Assembly (NCBI RefSeq): GCF_001424425.1
Contig: NZ_LMPT01000020.1
Location: 161,441 to 225,440 of the forward strand
Source of the DNA: Acidovorax sp. Leaf191
GTDB taxonomy: Bacteria; Pseudomonadota; Gammaproteobacteria; Burkholderiales; Burkholderiaceae_C
DNA: 64,000 nucleotides
Direction of reading: 5' to 3'
Both the position numbers and the translations under genes were made by a program. Shown one piece after another: positions 32,895 to 42,612 of the stretch. How positions within the stretch are numbered: the first letter of the stretch is position 1; each line of letters starts with the position of its first letter. The notes under the pieces are model-generated. The model was not told the origin of the DNA. It did not search any database and saw only the letters and a list, made by a program, of their open reading frames with translations.

Positions 32895-33505
32895 GCGCCG
32901 CGACCACCGCTGCGGCGGCCGCCCCCCGCCCCGCCTACGACGCCATCGTGGTGGGCGGCTCCTCGGGTGGCGTCGAAGCCCTCGTGGCCCTGCTGCCGGC
33001 CCTGCCGGCCACGCTGCAGGCCCCCCTGGTGGTGGTGCTGCACCTGCCGCGCGACCGGCGCAGCCTGCTGGCGGACATCTTCCGCCAGCGCTGCGCCCTG
33101 CCATTGCAGGAGGCCGGGGACAAGGACGAGCTGCAGCCCGGCAACGTGTACTTCGCGCCGCCGGACTACCATCTGCTGCTGGACGAGGGGCCACGCCTGT
33201 CGCTGTCGGTGGATGCACCGGTGCACTTCTCGCGGCCCTCCATCGATGTGCTGTTCGAGTCCGCCGCCGACCTGTACGGCCCGCGCCTGGTGGGCATCCT
33301 GCTGTCGGGCGCCAACGAAGACGGCGCGCGGGGCCTGGCGGCCATCCGCTCGGCCGGCGGCCTGGCCATCGTGCAGGACCCGGCCAGCGCCCCCATGCCG
33401 GCGATGCCCCTGGCCGCGCTGGCCAGCACGCCCGTAGACCACACCCTGCCCCCCGCGGGCATCGCAGCATTGCTTGCGCAACTGCACCAACAAAGCCTGC
33501 TGTGA
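32891..33505 (+). CDS. cheB: Stand-alone CheB-type methylesterase (no receiver domain)
   Basis: The 204-residue protein is just the catalytic domain of CheB. The triad is visible: Ser24 (VVGGSSGG), His51 (VVVLHLPRDR) and Asp144 (LLSGANEDGARGL). The N-terminal receiver domain of chemotaxis CheB is missing, so phosphorylation would have to reach it through a partner. The GTG start overlaps the cheR stop by four bases, and its own stop overlaps the next gene by four, so three proteins are translationally coupled. Confidence 0.92.
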   Translation: MSAATTAAAAAPRPAYDAIVVGGSSGGVEALVALLPALPATLQAPLVVVLHLPRDRRSLLADIFRQRCALPLQEAGDKDELQPGNVYFAPPDYHLLLDEGPRLSLSVDAPVHFSRPSIDVLFESAADLYGPRLVGILLSGANEDGARGLAAIRSAGGLAIVQDPASAPMPAMPLAALASTPVDHTLPPAGIAALLAQLHQQSLL

Positions 33506-34713
33506 CGATGATGTACCCGGACCGCCCGATGAACCCCCTGACATCGCCCCCCCCGCCTGCGCCCACCGAGCGCATCAAGTGCCTGCTGGTCGATGACGTG
33601 CAGGAGAACCTGATCGCGCTCGAAGCCCTGCTGCAGCAGCGCGAAGGCATCGAGATCCTGAAGGCCCAGTCGGGCCCCGAGGCGCTGGAGCTGCTGCTCA
33701 GCCACAGCGACGTGGCCCTGGCGCTGCTGGACGTGCAGATGCCCGAGATGAACGGGTTCGAACTGGCCGAGCTGATGCGCGGCAGCGAACGCACGCGGCA
33801 CATCCCGCTGATCTTCATGACCGCCGGTTCGCGCGAGCAGAACTGGCAGTTCCGGGGCTACGAAACCGGGGCGGTGGACTTTCTGTACAAGCCCATCGAC
33901 CCGCACATGCTCGCCACCAAGGCCCAGGTGTTCTTCGACCTGCACCGGCGCAAGCAGGCGCTGGCCCACGAGCTGCACGAACGCACCCAGGCGCTGCGCA
34001 TCAACGAGATGTTCATGGCCGTGCTGAGCCACGACCTGCGCACCCCGCTGATGTCGATCACGGCGGCGGCCACCCTGCTCAAGCGCCAACCCGAGCCGGA
34101 CAAGATCGAAGCCATGGCGGACCGCGTGCTCGGCAGCAGCCAGCGCATGGCCGGCATGATCGAGGACCTGCTGGACGTCACCCGCATCCGCCAAGCCGGC
34201 GGGCTGGGCCTTCAGCCCGGCCCGACCGACATGCAGGTGCTGGTGCAGCGCGTCCTGGGTGAAATCCAGACCGGCCACCCGGACCGCACCATCGCGTCCA
34301 CGCTGCAGGGGGACCTGTCAGGCACGTGGGACGGCGAGCGGCTGTGCCAGGTGGTGACCAACCTGGTCGGCAATGCCGTGCACCACGGGGCGGAAGGCGA
34401 GCCGGTGCAGGTGCTGCTGGACGGTCGCCTGGCCGACACGCTGGTGCTGGAGGTGGCCAACGGCGGCACCATCGCGCCCGACCTCCTGCCCCATCTGTTC
34501 GACCCGTTCCGCGGGCGGGAGCGCGCGCCCGGGCGCCATCAGGGGCTGGGCCTGGGCCTGTTCATCGCCCACCAGATCGTGCGGGCGCACGGCGGGCATA
34601 TCCATGCGTCCTCGCAGGACGGCACCACGCGCTTTCGGGTGGAGCTGCCGCGGGTGGCGCCCTGCCCTGCCGCCGACCGGCGGGCGGACAGGCCGGGAGA
34701 CAGGCTGGCGTAG
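33502..34713 (+). CDS. Receiver-histidine kinase fusion protein
   Basis: A 403-residue soluble protein with a receiver domain first (acidic pair Asp31/Asp32, phospho-Asp77 in LLDVQMPEMNG, Lys130 in YKPID), then a HisKA domain (His177 in LSHDLRTPLMS) and an HATPase domain (NLVGNAVHHG, GLGLGLFIAHQIVRAHGG). It has no membrane segment, so it should be driven by the upstream hybrid kinase. The GTG start overlaps the cheB stop; ATG codons at 33508 and 33511 are alternatives. Confidence 0.9.
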   Translation: MTMMYPDRPMNPLTSPPPPAPTERIKCLLVDDVQENLIALEALLQQREGIEILKAQSGPEALELLLSHSDVALALLDVQMPEMNGFELAELMRGSERTRHIPLIFMTAGSREQNWQFRGYETGAVDFLYKPIDPHMLATKAQVFFDLHRRKQALAHELHERTQALRINEMFMAVLSHDLRTPLMSITAAATLLKRQPEPDKIEAMADRVLGSSQRMAGMIEDLLDVTRIRQAGGLGLQPGPTDMQVLVQRVLGEIQTGHPDRTIASTLQGDLSGTWDGERLCQVVTNLVGNAVHHGAEGEPVQVLLDGRLADTLVLEVANGGTIAPDLLPHLFDPFRGRERAPGRHQGLGLGLFIAHQIVRAHGGHIHASSQDGTTRFRVELPRVAPCPAADRRADRPGDRLA

Positions 34714-34781
34714 CGCGGGCGCAGGCCCAAGGCCAACCCGGCGGGGGCTCGACAGGGACGGGAAGGTGTGGGGGTCGGGGT

Positions 34782-34806
34782 GGCCTGTACTGCTGCGGTA
34801 CAGGCC
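34782..34806. terminator. Hairpin between convergent genes
   Basis: GGCCTGTAC and GTACAGGCC form a perfect 9-bp stem over a seven-base loop, midway between the receiver-kinase gene and the convergent single receiver. There is no T tract, so termination is only a guess from position. Confidence 0.4.
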
Positions 34807-34884
34807 GGCTCAGGGCGAAGGCTCGGGGACAGGGCTCAGAGCGAAGGCGCGGGGTCCGGGCGGCGGGCGGCGCCGAAGTGCCTG

Positions 34885-35253
34885 TCAGGCCGCGGTGCGG
34901 TGGACTGCAGCGCGGATGGAGTCCAGCAGGCTCTCCAGGTCTTCCAGCTCGAAGGGCTTGAGCAGCGTGCGCACGTTCGGGCCCCAGGCGGAGGCATAGT
35001 CGCCCAGCTCGTAGCCGGTGCACAGCACCACCCAGCGCTGCGGGTCCACGGCCAGCACCTTGCGGGCCAGGTCCGTGCCCGACATGCCGGGCAGGCTGAC
35101 GTCGGAGACGAGCAGGTCGAAGGGGTCCTCGGCATCAAGCGCCAGCGCCTCTTCGGCCGTGGCGCACGAGGTCACCGTCTGGCCGTCGCCTTCCATCAGC
35201 ATGCCGATGGTTTCGCGCAGCTCGGGGTTGTCTTCAACGTACAGGATTCGCAT
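34885..35253 (-). CDS. Single-domain response regulator
   Basis: The 122-residue protein is a bare receiver: ILYVEDNPELRET at the start, phospho-Asp51 in LLVSDVSLPGMSG, Thr in VVLCTGYE, and Lys in LLKPFELEDL. No output domain follows. It may work as a phosphate relay or sink for the neighbouring kinases, which are convergent with it. Confidence 0.9.
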   Translation of the reverse strand: MRILYVEDNPELRETIGMLMEGDGQTVTSCATAEEALALDAEDPFDLLVSDVSLPGMSGTDLARKVLAVDPQRWVVLCTGYELGDYASAWGPNVRTLLKPFELEDLESLLDSIRAAVHRTAA

Positions 35254-35386
35254 AGATCACCGGGTTGGTCCAGCCGCCACACCGCCGCGATGGGCAGCAT
35301 GATCAAAACTCGCATCATCCGTACAACTGCTCACACGTTCTGTAGGACAAAACGCACTTTGCAGACGTCCCCCGGCAGGCGGGATG

Positions 35387-35410
35387 GCCGCTCCGGTGCA
35401 CCGGAGCGGC
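35387..35410. terminator. Perfect hairpin downstream of dps
   Basis: GCCGCTCCGG and its complement surround a TGCA loop, 44 bases after the dps stop. It lacks a T tract on the minus strand, so it may stabilise the 3' end rather than terminate. Confidence 0.45.
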
Positions 35411-35453
35411 GGCCCTGGGCTGCCACCGAAGCGGTGGCTTACTTACCCGGCTC

Positions 35454-35969
35454 TCATTCTTCCAGCAGCGAGCGCAGCATCCACGCGGTCTGCTCGTGCA
35501 CCGTGAGGCGCTGGGTCAGCAGGTCGGCGGTGGGCTCGTCGCTGGCCTTGTCGGCCAGCGGGAACAGGCTGCGCGCGGTGCGGGCCACAGCCTCATGGCC
35601 TTCGACCAGGATGCGCACCATCTCCAGCGCCTTGGGCGGCTGGCTGGGCGCGTCGGGCACGGTGGCCAGCTTGCCGAATTCGGCGTACGAGCCGGGGGCC
35701 ACGTGGCCCAGCGAGCGGATGCGCTCGGCGACCGGGTCGACCGCGTTCCACAGCTCGGTGTACTGCGCCATGAACATGGTGTGCAGCGTGTTGAACATCG
35801 GGCCCGTCACGTTCCAGTGGAAGTTGTGCGTGGTCAGGTACAGCGTGTAGGTGTCCGCCAGCAGGCGCGAGAGGCCCTGCGCGATGGCGGCGCGGTCCTT
35901 GTCGCTGATGCCGATATTGATGCGGGGGGCGGTGGTGGCAGGTGTGGCGGTCTTGGGGGCCTTGGCCAT
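35454..35969 (-). CDS. dps: Dps-family DNA-binding ferritin-like protein
   Basis: The 171-residue protein forms dodecamers that store iron and shield DNA under starvation and peroxide stress. Ferroxidase ligands lie at the E. coli positions: His51 and His63 ([19 protein letters not shown]), Asp78 and Glu82 ([10 protein letters not shown]). A Lys/Ala/Thr-rich N-terminal tail could bind DNA. oxyR, the peroxide regulator that controls dps in other bacteria, lies 2 kb away on the same strand. An AAGGAG ribosome binding site precedes the ATG. Confidence 0.96.
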   Translation of the reverse strand: MAKAPKTATPATTAPRINIGISDKDRAAIAQGLSRLLADTYTLYLTTHNFHWNVTGPMFNTLHTMFMAQYTELWNAVDPVAERIRSLGHVAPGSYAEFGKLATVPDAPSQPPKALEMVRILVEGHEAVARTARSLFPLADKASDEPTADLLTQRLTVHEQTAWMLRSLLEE

Positions 35970-36091
35970 GGGGAGCTCCTTCGTTGGATGAGGGTCAATC
36001 GATGGAATCCGCCGTGCGCTGCGGCCCCGGTGGGCCCGGAGCTGCAGCGCACGGCGGCTGACGGATCACTTTAGCGCAGGCGCCAAAGCCA

Positions 36092-37831
36092 TCACTGCAT
36101 CTGGCTCAAATTCCCGATGCGCACGAGCATCTCGGTGAACATCTGCATGTCCGCGTCCAGGTCCACCACTTCCTTGAACTCCTTGGCGTTGTGCGCCGTG
36201 TACTTCTTGCCGGGCATGGCGGGGCCGAAGTTGATGGCGTTGGGCATGAGCTTGGCCGTGGTGCTGCCGGCCGTGGGCACGGGCTTGGCTTCGAGGCCCG
36301 TGGTGTCGCCGAAGGTGTTGAGCAACGTGGAGAGCCAGGCGCCCTTGGGGTCGCGGGCCATCCAGTTGCCCTGTTGGTGGTCCACCTCCACCGCCACGCC
36401 GGCCTGGGTGCCCCAGGCCTTGATCCTGGCCGAGGTGGCCTGCGAGAGCGCCTCGGGCGTGCTGCCGCGGGGCATGCGCACGTTCACGAGCACATCGACC
36501 TGGCCATCCTTCTCGCGCACGAGGTTGGGCGACATGGTGAGTGGGCCCATGAAGTCGTCGGCATACGCCAGGCCCAGCGTGCGGCCCAGGTAGTCGGTGC
36601 CATACAGGTCGGTGAGGTAGCGCACGGCCTGCGCGTAACCGTTGGGGGCCAGCGCGACGCCGGACTCCTTGAGGAACAGCGCCAGGCGCGGCAGCGGGTT
36701 CACGCCTTCTTCAGGGCGCGAGCCGTGGGCCGATGCGCCGGTGACCTTGACCTGCACGGCGGCGCCGTCCTGCGTGACGTCGATGCTGAAGGGGCCACCC
36801 TGCGGCTTGTACTTCTCGACGAACGCAGCCTTGGCAGCGTTCAGGCGCGCCGCCACATCGGCGGTGTTGCCGCCTTGCAGCCTGGCCGTGGCGGTCTGCG
36901 GCACGGCATTGGTCGATGCGGCCCCTGCCATGGCGGTGATGGCGGTGGCACCGGCACCGGCCGCCGGCCCCAGCGCGAACGAGGCGCGCAGCGCGCCGGA
37001 GCCCTTTTCGGCCACCACGGCGGGGTACTTGCTGTCCAGCACGATGTTGTACTCGGGCAGCGCGGTCTTGGCGCGGTAGTACTTCATCGCGTCGCCACCG
37101 GTCTCTTCGGTCGTCTCGATCATGAGGCGGATGGTGCGCGACAGCGGCAGGCCGCTTTCCTTCACGGCCTTCATGGCGTACAGCACGGCAGCGATGGAGC
37201 CCTTGTCGTCGATGGAGCCGCGGCCGTACAGGTTGCCGCCCACGCGGGTGAGCTTGAAGGGGTCCAGGCGCGTGCCGTCGTCCAGCACCCATTCGTCGGC
37301 CACCACGGGCACCACGTCGGCGTGGGTGAGGATGCCGAACTCCTCACTGCTGCTGCCGGGCAGCTTCACTTCGAAGATGCGGTTGTCCACGTTGCGGTAC
37401 ACCAGGCCGAAGTCGCGGGCCATGCCCTCGACCAGCGCGCCGAAGGCGATGATGTTCTTGTCCTCGTGCGGCGGCACCTTGTCGGCGCGCACCGTGGGGA
37501 TGGCCACCATCTTCGCCGTGGCGTCGATCACCGCGGCCTGGTTGTGCAGGCGGTTGTACAGGCCCAGCAGCCGGCTGATGTTGACCAGGTCATCGCCCGC
37601 CAGCGGCTGTTTGGCCGCATAGGCCGCCACGCTGGCGCGCAGCAGCGCGTTCTCGCGCGCGGCCTGGGCCAGGAACTCGGTGAAGCTGCCTTGCGCTGCA
37701 GCGGGCAGCACGGCCACCAGGCGGTCCATGTCGGCCTTCTTGACCGTGCCCGCCGAGGGTGCGTTGGTGGGCATGCTGGTGCACGCGGCCAGGCCCACGG
37801 CCAGGCTGGCGGCCATCAGAATCTTCTTCAT
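36092..37831 (-). CDS. M20-family dipeptidase, lipoprotein (PepV/Sapep-like)
   Basis: A 579-residue metallopeptidase with a lipoprotein signal (MKKILMAASLAVGLAAC, lipobox LAAC at residues 14-17). Metal-binding elements of M20 peptidases are visible: ILTHADVVPV, GRGSIDDKGSIAAVLYAM, ETTEETGG, LDSKYPAVV and a C-terminal TAHNAKEF. It probably cleaves dipeptides in the periplasm as an outer-membrane-anchored enzyme. The substrate is not predictable. Transcribed alone, between dps and oxyR. Confidence 0.85.
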   Translation of the reverse strand: MKKILMAASLAVGLAACTSMPTNAPSAGTVKKADMDRLVAVLPAAAQGSFTEFLAQAARENALLRASVAAYAAKQPLAGDDLVNISRLLGLYNRLHNQAAVIDATAKMVAIPTVRADKVPPHEDKNIIAFGALVEGMARDFGLVYRNVDNRIFEVKLPGSSSEEFGILTHADVVPVVADEWVLDDGTRLDPFKLTRVGGNLYGRGSIDDKGSIAAVLYAMKAVKESGLPLSRTIRLMIETTEETGGDAMKYYRAKTALPEYNIVLDSKYPAVVAEKGSGALRASFALGPAAGAGATAITAMAGAASTNAVPQTATARLQGGNTADVAARLNAAKAAFVEKYKPQGGPFSIDVTQDGAAVQVKVTGASAHGSRPEEGVNPLPRLALFLKESGVALAPNGYAQAVRYLTDLYGTDYLGRTLGLAYADDFMGPLTMSPNLVREKDGQVDVLVNVRMPRGSTPEALSQATSARIKAWGTQAGVAVEVDHQQGNWMARDPKGAWLSTLLNTFGDTTGLEAKPVPTAGSTTAKLMPNAINFGPAMPGKKYTAHNAKEFKEVVDLDADMQMFTEMLVRIGNLSQMQ

Positions 37832-38019
37832 TGCTTGTTTTCCTTGGGTTGTGGAGTGCGCACGGCGCCTGCGGGCCGCCTGTCGCTCGGCCTGCAGTCC
37901 GGGCAGCGCGTTGTCGCCGCCCGTGGCGGGCCCCTGAAAGACTGCACGCCATGCGGGGCGAAAGTGTAGCCCTTGCCGCCCTGCTCAGGCGGCGATCGAA
38001 ACAGCCGTCGAAGCGATGT

Positions 38020-38985
38020 TCAGGACAGCCGCTTGACGCCCGGCAACTCGCACGCGTACACCGCGTTGCGCAGCGCGGCAATCGCCTCGTAGCGGGTGAA
38101 GCTGCGCCGCCAGGCCAGCACCACGCGGCGCATGGGCGGCGGGCCGCCGTCCTCCTCGCGGATGGGCAGGTAGCGCACGTAGGTTTCGTCGCTCTTGCGG
38201 CGGCGCGACACCGTGAGCAGCGCATCGCGCGGCACCGACAGGCGCGGCACCAGCGTCACGCCCATGCCTGCCGCCACCATGTGCTTGATGGTCTCGAGCG
38301 ACGAGCCCTCGAACGACTTGCGGATGCCCTCGGCGTTGCTGGAAAAGCGCGCGAACTCGGGGCAGACCTCGAGCACATGGTCGCGAAAGCAGTGGCCCGA
38401 GCCCAGCAGCAGCATGGTCTCGCTCTTGAGCTCGGCGGCGGTGACGGACTTCTTGGCCGCCAGCGGGTGCGAACTGGGTACGGCCGCCATGAAGGGCTCG
38501 TCGTACAGCGGCGCCATGGCCAGCCCGGTGTCGGGGAACGGCTCGGCGAGGATGGCGCAGTCGATCTCGCCGGTGCGCAGCATCTCCAGCAGCTTGACGG
38601 TGAAGTTCTCCTGCAGCATCAGCGGCATCTGGGGCGAGCGGCCGATGGCCTGGCGCACCAGGTCGGGCAGCAGGTAGGGCCCGATGGTGTAGATCACGCC
38701 CAGGGTCAGCGGGCCCGCCAGCGGGTCCTTGCCGCGCTTGGCGATCTCCTTGATGGCCGCGGCCTGCTCCAGCACGCTCTGCGCTTGGCGCACGATCTCC
38801 TCGCCCAGCGGCGTGACCGATACCTCGCCCGCGCTGCGCTCGAAGAGCTTCACATCGAGCTCTTCCTCCAGCTTCTTGATCGCCACCGACAGCGTGGGCT
38901 GCGAGACATAGCAGGCATCGGCCGCATGGCCAAAGTGCTTCTCGCGCGCCACGGCGACGATGTATTTGAGTTCGGTCAGGGTCAT
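38020..38985 (-). CDS. oxyR: Hydrogen peroxide-sensing LysR-type regulator OxyR
   Basis: The 321-residue protein begins MTLTELKYIVAVAREKHFGHAADACYVSQP, with the LysR helix-turn-helix at about residues 18-60 (cited in part). The two redox cysteines sit at 199 and 208 (GSGHCFRDHVLEVCPE), the exact E. coli positions; peroxide forms a disulfide between them and activates the protein. It follows recG on the same strand by 67 bases, an order common in betaproteobacteria and pseudomonads. Confidence 0.97.
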   Translation of the reverse strand: MTLTELKYIVAVAREKHFGHAADACYVSQPTLSVAIKKLEEELDVKLFERSAGEVSVTPLGEEIVRQAQSVLEQAAAIKEIAKRGKDPLAGPLTLGVIYTIGPYLLPDLVRQAIGRSPQMPLMLQENFTVKLLEMLRTGEIDCAILAEPFPDTGLAMAPLYDEPFMAAVPSSHPLAAKKSVTAAELKSETMLLLGSGHCFRDHVLEVCPEFARFSSNAEGIRKSFEGSSLETIKHMVAAGMGVTLVPRLSVPRDALLTVSRRRKSDETYVRYLPIREEDGGPPPMRRVVLAWRRSFTRYEAIAALRNAVYACELPGVKRLS

Positions 38986-39052
38986 GGTCTGTTCCTGGGC
39001 TGGGGGTGAATGGCAGTCCCCTGCCCGTGGCGGCTTCGGGGGAATGCCATCT

Positions 39053-41212
39053 TCATGCCTTCAGATAGTCCGATTTTCCACCCAACCAGCGCGCCACGTG
39101 TTTCGCCGCCAGGTCCGGGTAGCGGTCCAGCATGACCGGCGCCAGCTCGCGGGCCCAGTCGAGCAGCACGGTGTCGGTGGCCAGGTCGGCAAAGCGCAGC
39201 AGCGCGTCGCCCGACTGGCGCGCGCCCAGGAACTCGCCGGGGCCGCGGATCTCCAGGTCGCGGCGGGCGATCTCGAAGCCGTCGTTGGTCTCGGCCATGG
39301 CGCGCAGGCGCTCCTTGGCGGTCTCGCCCACGCGGCCGCTGTCGTTGGTGGCATACAGCAGCACGCAGGCGGACGCCGCCGCGCCGCGGCCCACGCGGCC
39401 GCGCAGCTGGTGCAGTTGCGACAGGCCGAAACGCTCGGCATGCTCGATGACCATGAGCGAGGCATTGGGCACGTCCACCCCCACCTCGATCACGGTGGTG
39501 CTGACCAGCACGCCCATCTGGCCGCTGGTGAACAGCGCCATCACCGCCTTTTTCTCGGCGGTGGGCATGCGCGAGTGCAGCAGGCCGACCATGCAGCCTG
39601 GCAAGGCTTCGCTCAGGTCGGCGTGCGTGGCCGTGGCGTTACTCAGGTCCAGCGCCTCGCTTTCCTCGATCAGCGGGCACACCCAGTACACCTGCCGGCC
39701 GGCCTGCACCTGGGCGCCGATGCGCTCGATGACTTCGTCCTTGCGGCTGTCGGCAATCAGCTTGGTGACGATGGGCGTGCGGCCCGGAGGCAGCTCGTCG
39801 ATCACCGAGACGTCGAGGTCGGCGTAGTAGCTCATGGCCAGCGTGCGCGGGATGGGCGTGGCGCTCATCATCAGCATGTGCGGCTCCATGCCGTGCTCGG
39901 CCAGCTTTTGCCGCAGCGCCAGCCGCTGCGCGACGCCAAAGCGGTGCTGCTCGTCGATGATGGCCAGCGCCAGGTTCTTGAACCGCACCTGATCCTGGAT
40001 CACGGCGTGGGTGCCCACCACCAGCGCGGCCTCGCCGCTCTCGACCAGCGCGAGCATGGCGGTGCGGTCCTTCTTCTTTTGCCCGCCCACCAGCCAGGCC
40101 ACCTTGCGGCCGCGCGCGGCCAGCAGCGGTTCGAGCCAGCCGATCATCTTGGCGAAATGCTGCTCGGCCAGAATTTCGGTGGGCGCCATCAGCGCGCACT
40201 GCCAGCCCGCGTCCATGGCCAGGCACGCGGCCAAGGCGGAGACCACGGTCTTGCCCGAGCCCACGTCGCCCTGCAGCAGCCGGTGCATGGGCACCTGGCG
40301 CGCCAGGTCGGCCGCGATCTCCTCGCCCACGCGGCGCTGCGCGGCGGTCAGGCTGAAGGGCAGCACGGCCATCAGTTGCTCGTGCAGCGGCAGCGCACCA
40401 TCGGTGGGCCGACGCACGTGCAGCACGGGCGCACGCAGCATGTCCCGCGCGCGGCGCGATTGCTGCTGCGACAGCTGCTGGGCCAGCAGCTCCTCCACCT
40501 TGAGCCGCTGCCAGGCCGGGTGGCTGTGGTCTTCCAGCGTGGACATCGCCACGTCCGGCGTGGGGTGATGCAAAAAAGTGAGCGCCTCGCGCAGGCTGAA
40601 CAAGCGCGGGAGGCCATTTTGGCTATTGAACCGCGCATACGGCGGCTCGGTGCCAGGGGGCAGCGTGTCCGACAGGTCCACCCGGGCCAGCGCACCGACC
40701 ACCGCGCGGCGCAGGTAGGGCTGCGGCAGGCCGGCCGTGGTGGGGTAGACGGGCGTGAGCGCGGCTGGCAGCTCGCCGCCCGCCAGCCGAAACGCCGGGT
40801 GCAGCATCTGCCGGCCCCAGAAGCCGCCCTTGACCTCGCCGCGGATGCGCAGGCGCGCGCCCACCGACAGGGTCTTCTGGTGCGAGGGGTAGAAGCTGAA
40901 GAAGCGCAGTTCGCAGGTGCCGGTGTCGTCCTCGACCTGCACCAGCAGCTGGCGGCGCGGCCGCAGCTGTACCTCGCTGGCGATCACGGTGGCTTCGACC
41001 TGCACCATCTGGCCGTCGCGCGCGTTGGCCAGCGGGGTGATGCGGGTCTCGTCCTCGTAGCGCAGGGGCAGGTGCAGCGCCAGGTCGATGTCGCGCTGGA
41101 GGCCCAGCTTGTGCATCGCCTTCTGCGCTACCGACGCGCCGCCTTTGGCCGCGCCAGCAGGCGCTGCAGCGGCTTTGGGGCTCAGGGGAACGCGGGGGGC
41201 AGCGGCAGGCAT
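39053..41212 (-). CDS. recG: ATP-dependent DNA helicase RecG
   Basis: The 719-residue branch-migration helicase remodels stalled forks and Holliday junctions. An N-terminal wedge/OB domain ([20 protein letters not shown]) is followed by helicase motifs: [18 protein letters not shown] (I), [13 protein letters not shown] (II), [11 protein letters not shown] (III), [19 protein letters not shown] and [12 protein letters not shown] (V, VI). The start at 41212 ([20 protein letters not shown]) excludes an upstream Arg/Gly-rich extension that runs into the divergent queA region. Confidence 0.97.
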   Translation of the reverse strand: MPAAAPRVPLSPKAAAAPAGAAKGGASVAQKAMHKLGLQRDIDLALHLPLRYEDETRITPLANARDGQMVQVEATVIASEVQLRPRRQLLVQVEDDTGTCELRFFSFYPSHQKTLSVGARLRIRGEVKGGFWGRQMLHPAFRLAGGELPAALTPVYPTTAGLPQPYLRRAVVGALARVDLSDTLPPGTEPPYARFNSQNGLPRLFSLREALTFLHHPTPDVAMSTLEDHSHPAWQRLKVEELLAQQLSQQQSRRARDMLRAPVLHVRRPTDGALPLHEQLMAVLPFSLTAAQRRVGEEIAADLARQVPMHRLLQGDVGSGKTVVSALAACLAMDAGWQCALMAPTEILAEQHFAKMIGWLEPLLAARGRKVAWLVGGQKKKDRTAMLALVESGEAALVVGTHAVIQDQVRFKNLALAIIDEQHRFGVAQRLALRQKLAEHGMEPHMLMMSATPIPRTLAMSYYADLDVSVIDELPPGRTPIVTKLIADSRKDEVIERIGAQVQAGRQVYWVCPLIEESEALDLSNATATHADLSEALPGCMVGLLHSRMPTAEKKAVMALFTSGQMGVLVSTTVIEVGVDVPNASLMVIEHAERFGLSQLHQLRGRVGRGAAASACVLLYATNDSGRVGETAKERLRAMAETNDGFEIARRDLEIRGPGEFLGARQSGDALLRFADLATDTVLLDWARELAPVMLDRYPDLAAKHVARWLGGKSDYLKA

Positions 41213-41447
41213 GGAGCGGGGTGGTGCGAACGAAGCAATCGAATCAAAAAGGCTACCACGGTTACCGTGGCCAGCGCCTGAAGGCGGGCGTCTTTTCCCC
41301 GGTCCCGGGCCGCCAGGCCCGCTCGGGCGCATCGCGCTCCGGCACGGCCCGTGGCGCGTAATGCAGGAGGCCGCGTGGGACAATCGCACCCTTTCTTCCC
41401 CTGACCTCCGCCTTTCTTGGCACGGGCCCGTCCGGCCCTCAAGCACC

Positions 41448-42572
41448 ATGACCGACATCGACCCCGGCGCGCCGCGCGCCTACACCCTCAGCGACTTCGA
41501 CTTCTCGCTGCCCCCCGAACTTATCGCCCAGCACCCCGCCGCAGAGCGCAGCGCATCGCGCCTGCTCGACGGCCGCGCCATCGAGCCTGCCGACCGCATC
41601 TTCCGCGACCTGCCCGGCCTGCTGCGCGCGGGCGACCTGCTGGTGTTCAACGACACGCGCGTGGTCAAGGCGCGCATCTTTGGCGAGAAGGCCAGCGGCG
41701 GCAAGCTGGAGCTGCTGATAGAGCGCGTGCTGCCCGCCGAAGCCGACAACCCGGGCAATGAAGTCGTCGCCCACATGAAGGTCAGCAAGAAGCCCCTGCC
41801 CGGCAGCACCGTGCACATGGCCGGCGGGCGCCACGGCGGCGGCTTCGACGCCACGCTGCTGTCGCGCTGGCCCCATGATGACGGCCCGCTGTTCCGCTTT
41901 GCGCTGCAGGGCCCCGCGGGCGAATCGCCCTGGGAGCTGATGGAGCGCCACGGCCACCTGCCGCTGCCGCCCTACATCGAGCGCCAGCAGAACGCCGACC
42001 ACGACCCCGACGAAGCCGAGGACACCCAGCGCTACCAGACCGTGTTCGCCCGCAACCCCGGCGCCGTGGCCGCGCCCACGGCCGCGCTGCACTTCGACGA
42101 CGGCGTGCTGGACGACCTGGCGGCGCGCGGCATCGAGCGCGCCAGCGTCACGCTGCACGTGGGCGCCGGCACCTTCCAGCCGGTAAAGACCGAGAACCTG
42201 GCCGAGCACCAGATGCACAGCGAGTGGTACGAGGTGCCGCACGCCACGCTGGCCGCGCTGGAGCGCTGCCGCCAGCGCGGCGGCCGCGTGGTGGCGGTGG
42301 GCACGACCACGGTGCGCACGCTCGAATCATGGGCCCGCTCGGGCCAGGCGTCGGGCGACACCAGCATCTTCATCACGCCGGGGTTTGCCTTTCAGGTGGT
42401 GGACGTGCTGATCACCAACTTCCACCTGCCCAAGAGCACGCTGATGATGCTGGTGAGCGCCTTTGCCGGCTACGCGCATGTGATGGGCCTGTACCGCCAC
42501 GCCATCGCACAGAAGTACCGCTTCTTCAGCTACGGCGACGCGATGCTGCTGGAGCGCACGCCTGCGCGCTGA
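41448..42572 (+). CDS. queA: tRNA preQ1(34) S-adenosylmethionine ribosyltransferase-isomerase
   Basis: The 374-residue enzyme makes epoxyqueuosine in tRNA. Diagnostic segments: [24 protein letters not shown] (cited from position 17), [41 protein letters not shown] and [19 protein letters not shown]. The start at 41448 follows from homology. Divergent from recG across 235 bases in which I see no clear motif. tgt is not in the window. Confidence 0.97.
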   Translation: MTDIDPGAPRAYTLSDFDFSLPPELIAQHPAAERSASRLLDGRAIEPADRIFRDLPGLLRAGDLLVFNDTRVVKARIFGEKASGGKLELLIERVLPAEADNPGNEVVAHMKVSKKPLPGSTVHMAGGRHGGGFDATLLSRWPHDDGPLFRFALQGPAGESPWELMERHGHLPLPPYIERQQNADHDPDEAEDTQRYQTVFARNPGAVAAPTAALHFDDGVLDDLAARGIERASVTLHVGAGTFQPVKTENLAEHQMHSEWYEVPHATLAALERCRQRGGRVVAVGTTTVRTLESWARSGQASGDTSIFITPGFAFQVVDVLITNFHLPKSTLMMLVSAFAGYAHVMGLYRHAIAQKYRFFSYGDAMLLERTPAR

Positions 42573-42612
42573 CCGGCGATGCGGCCCGGCGGCCCCAGGG
42601 CAATCGGCGGGA

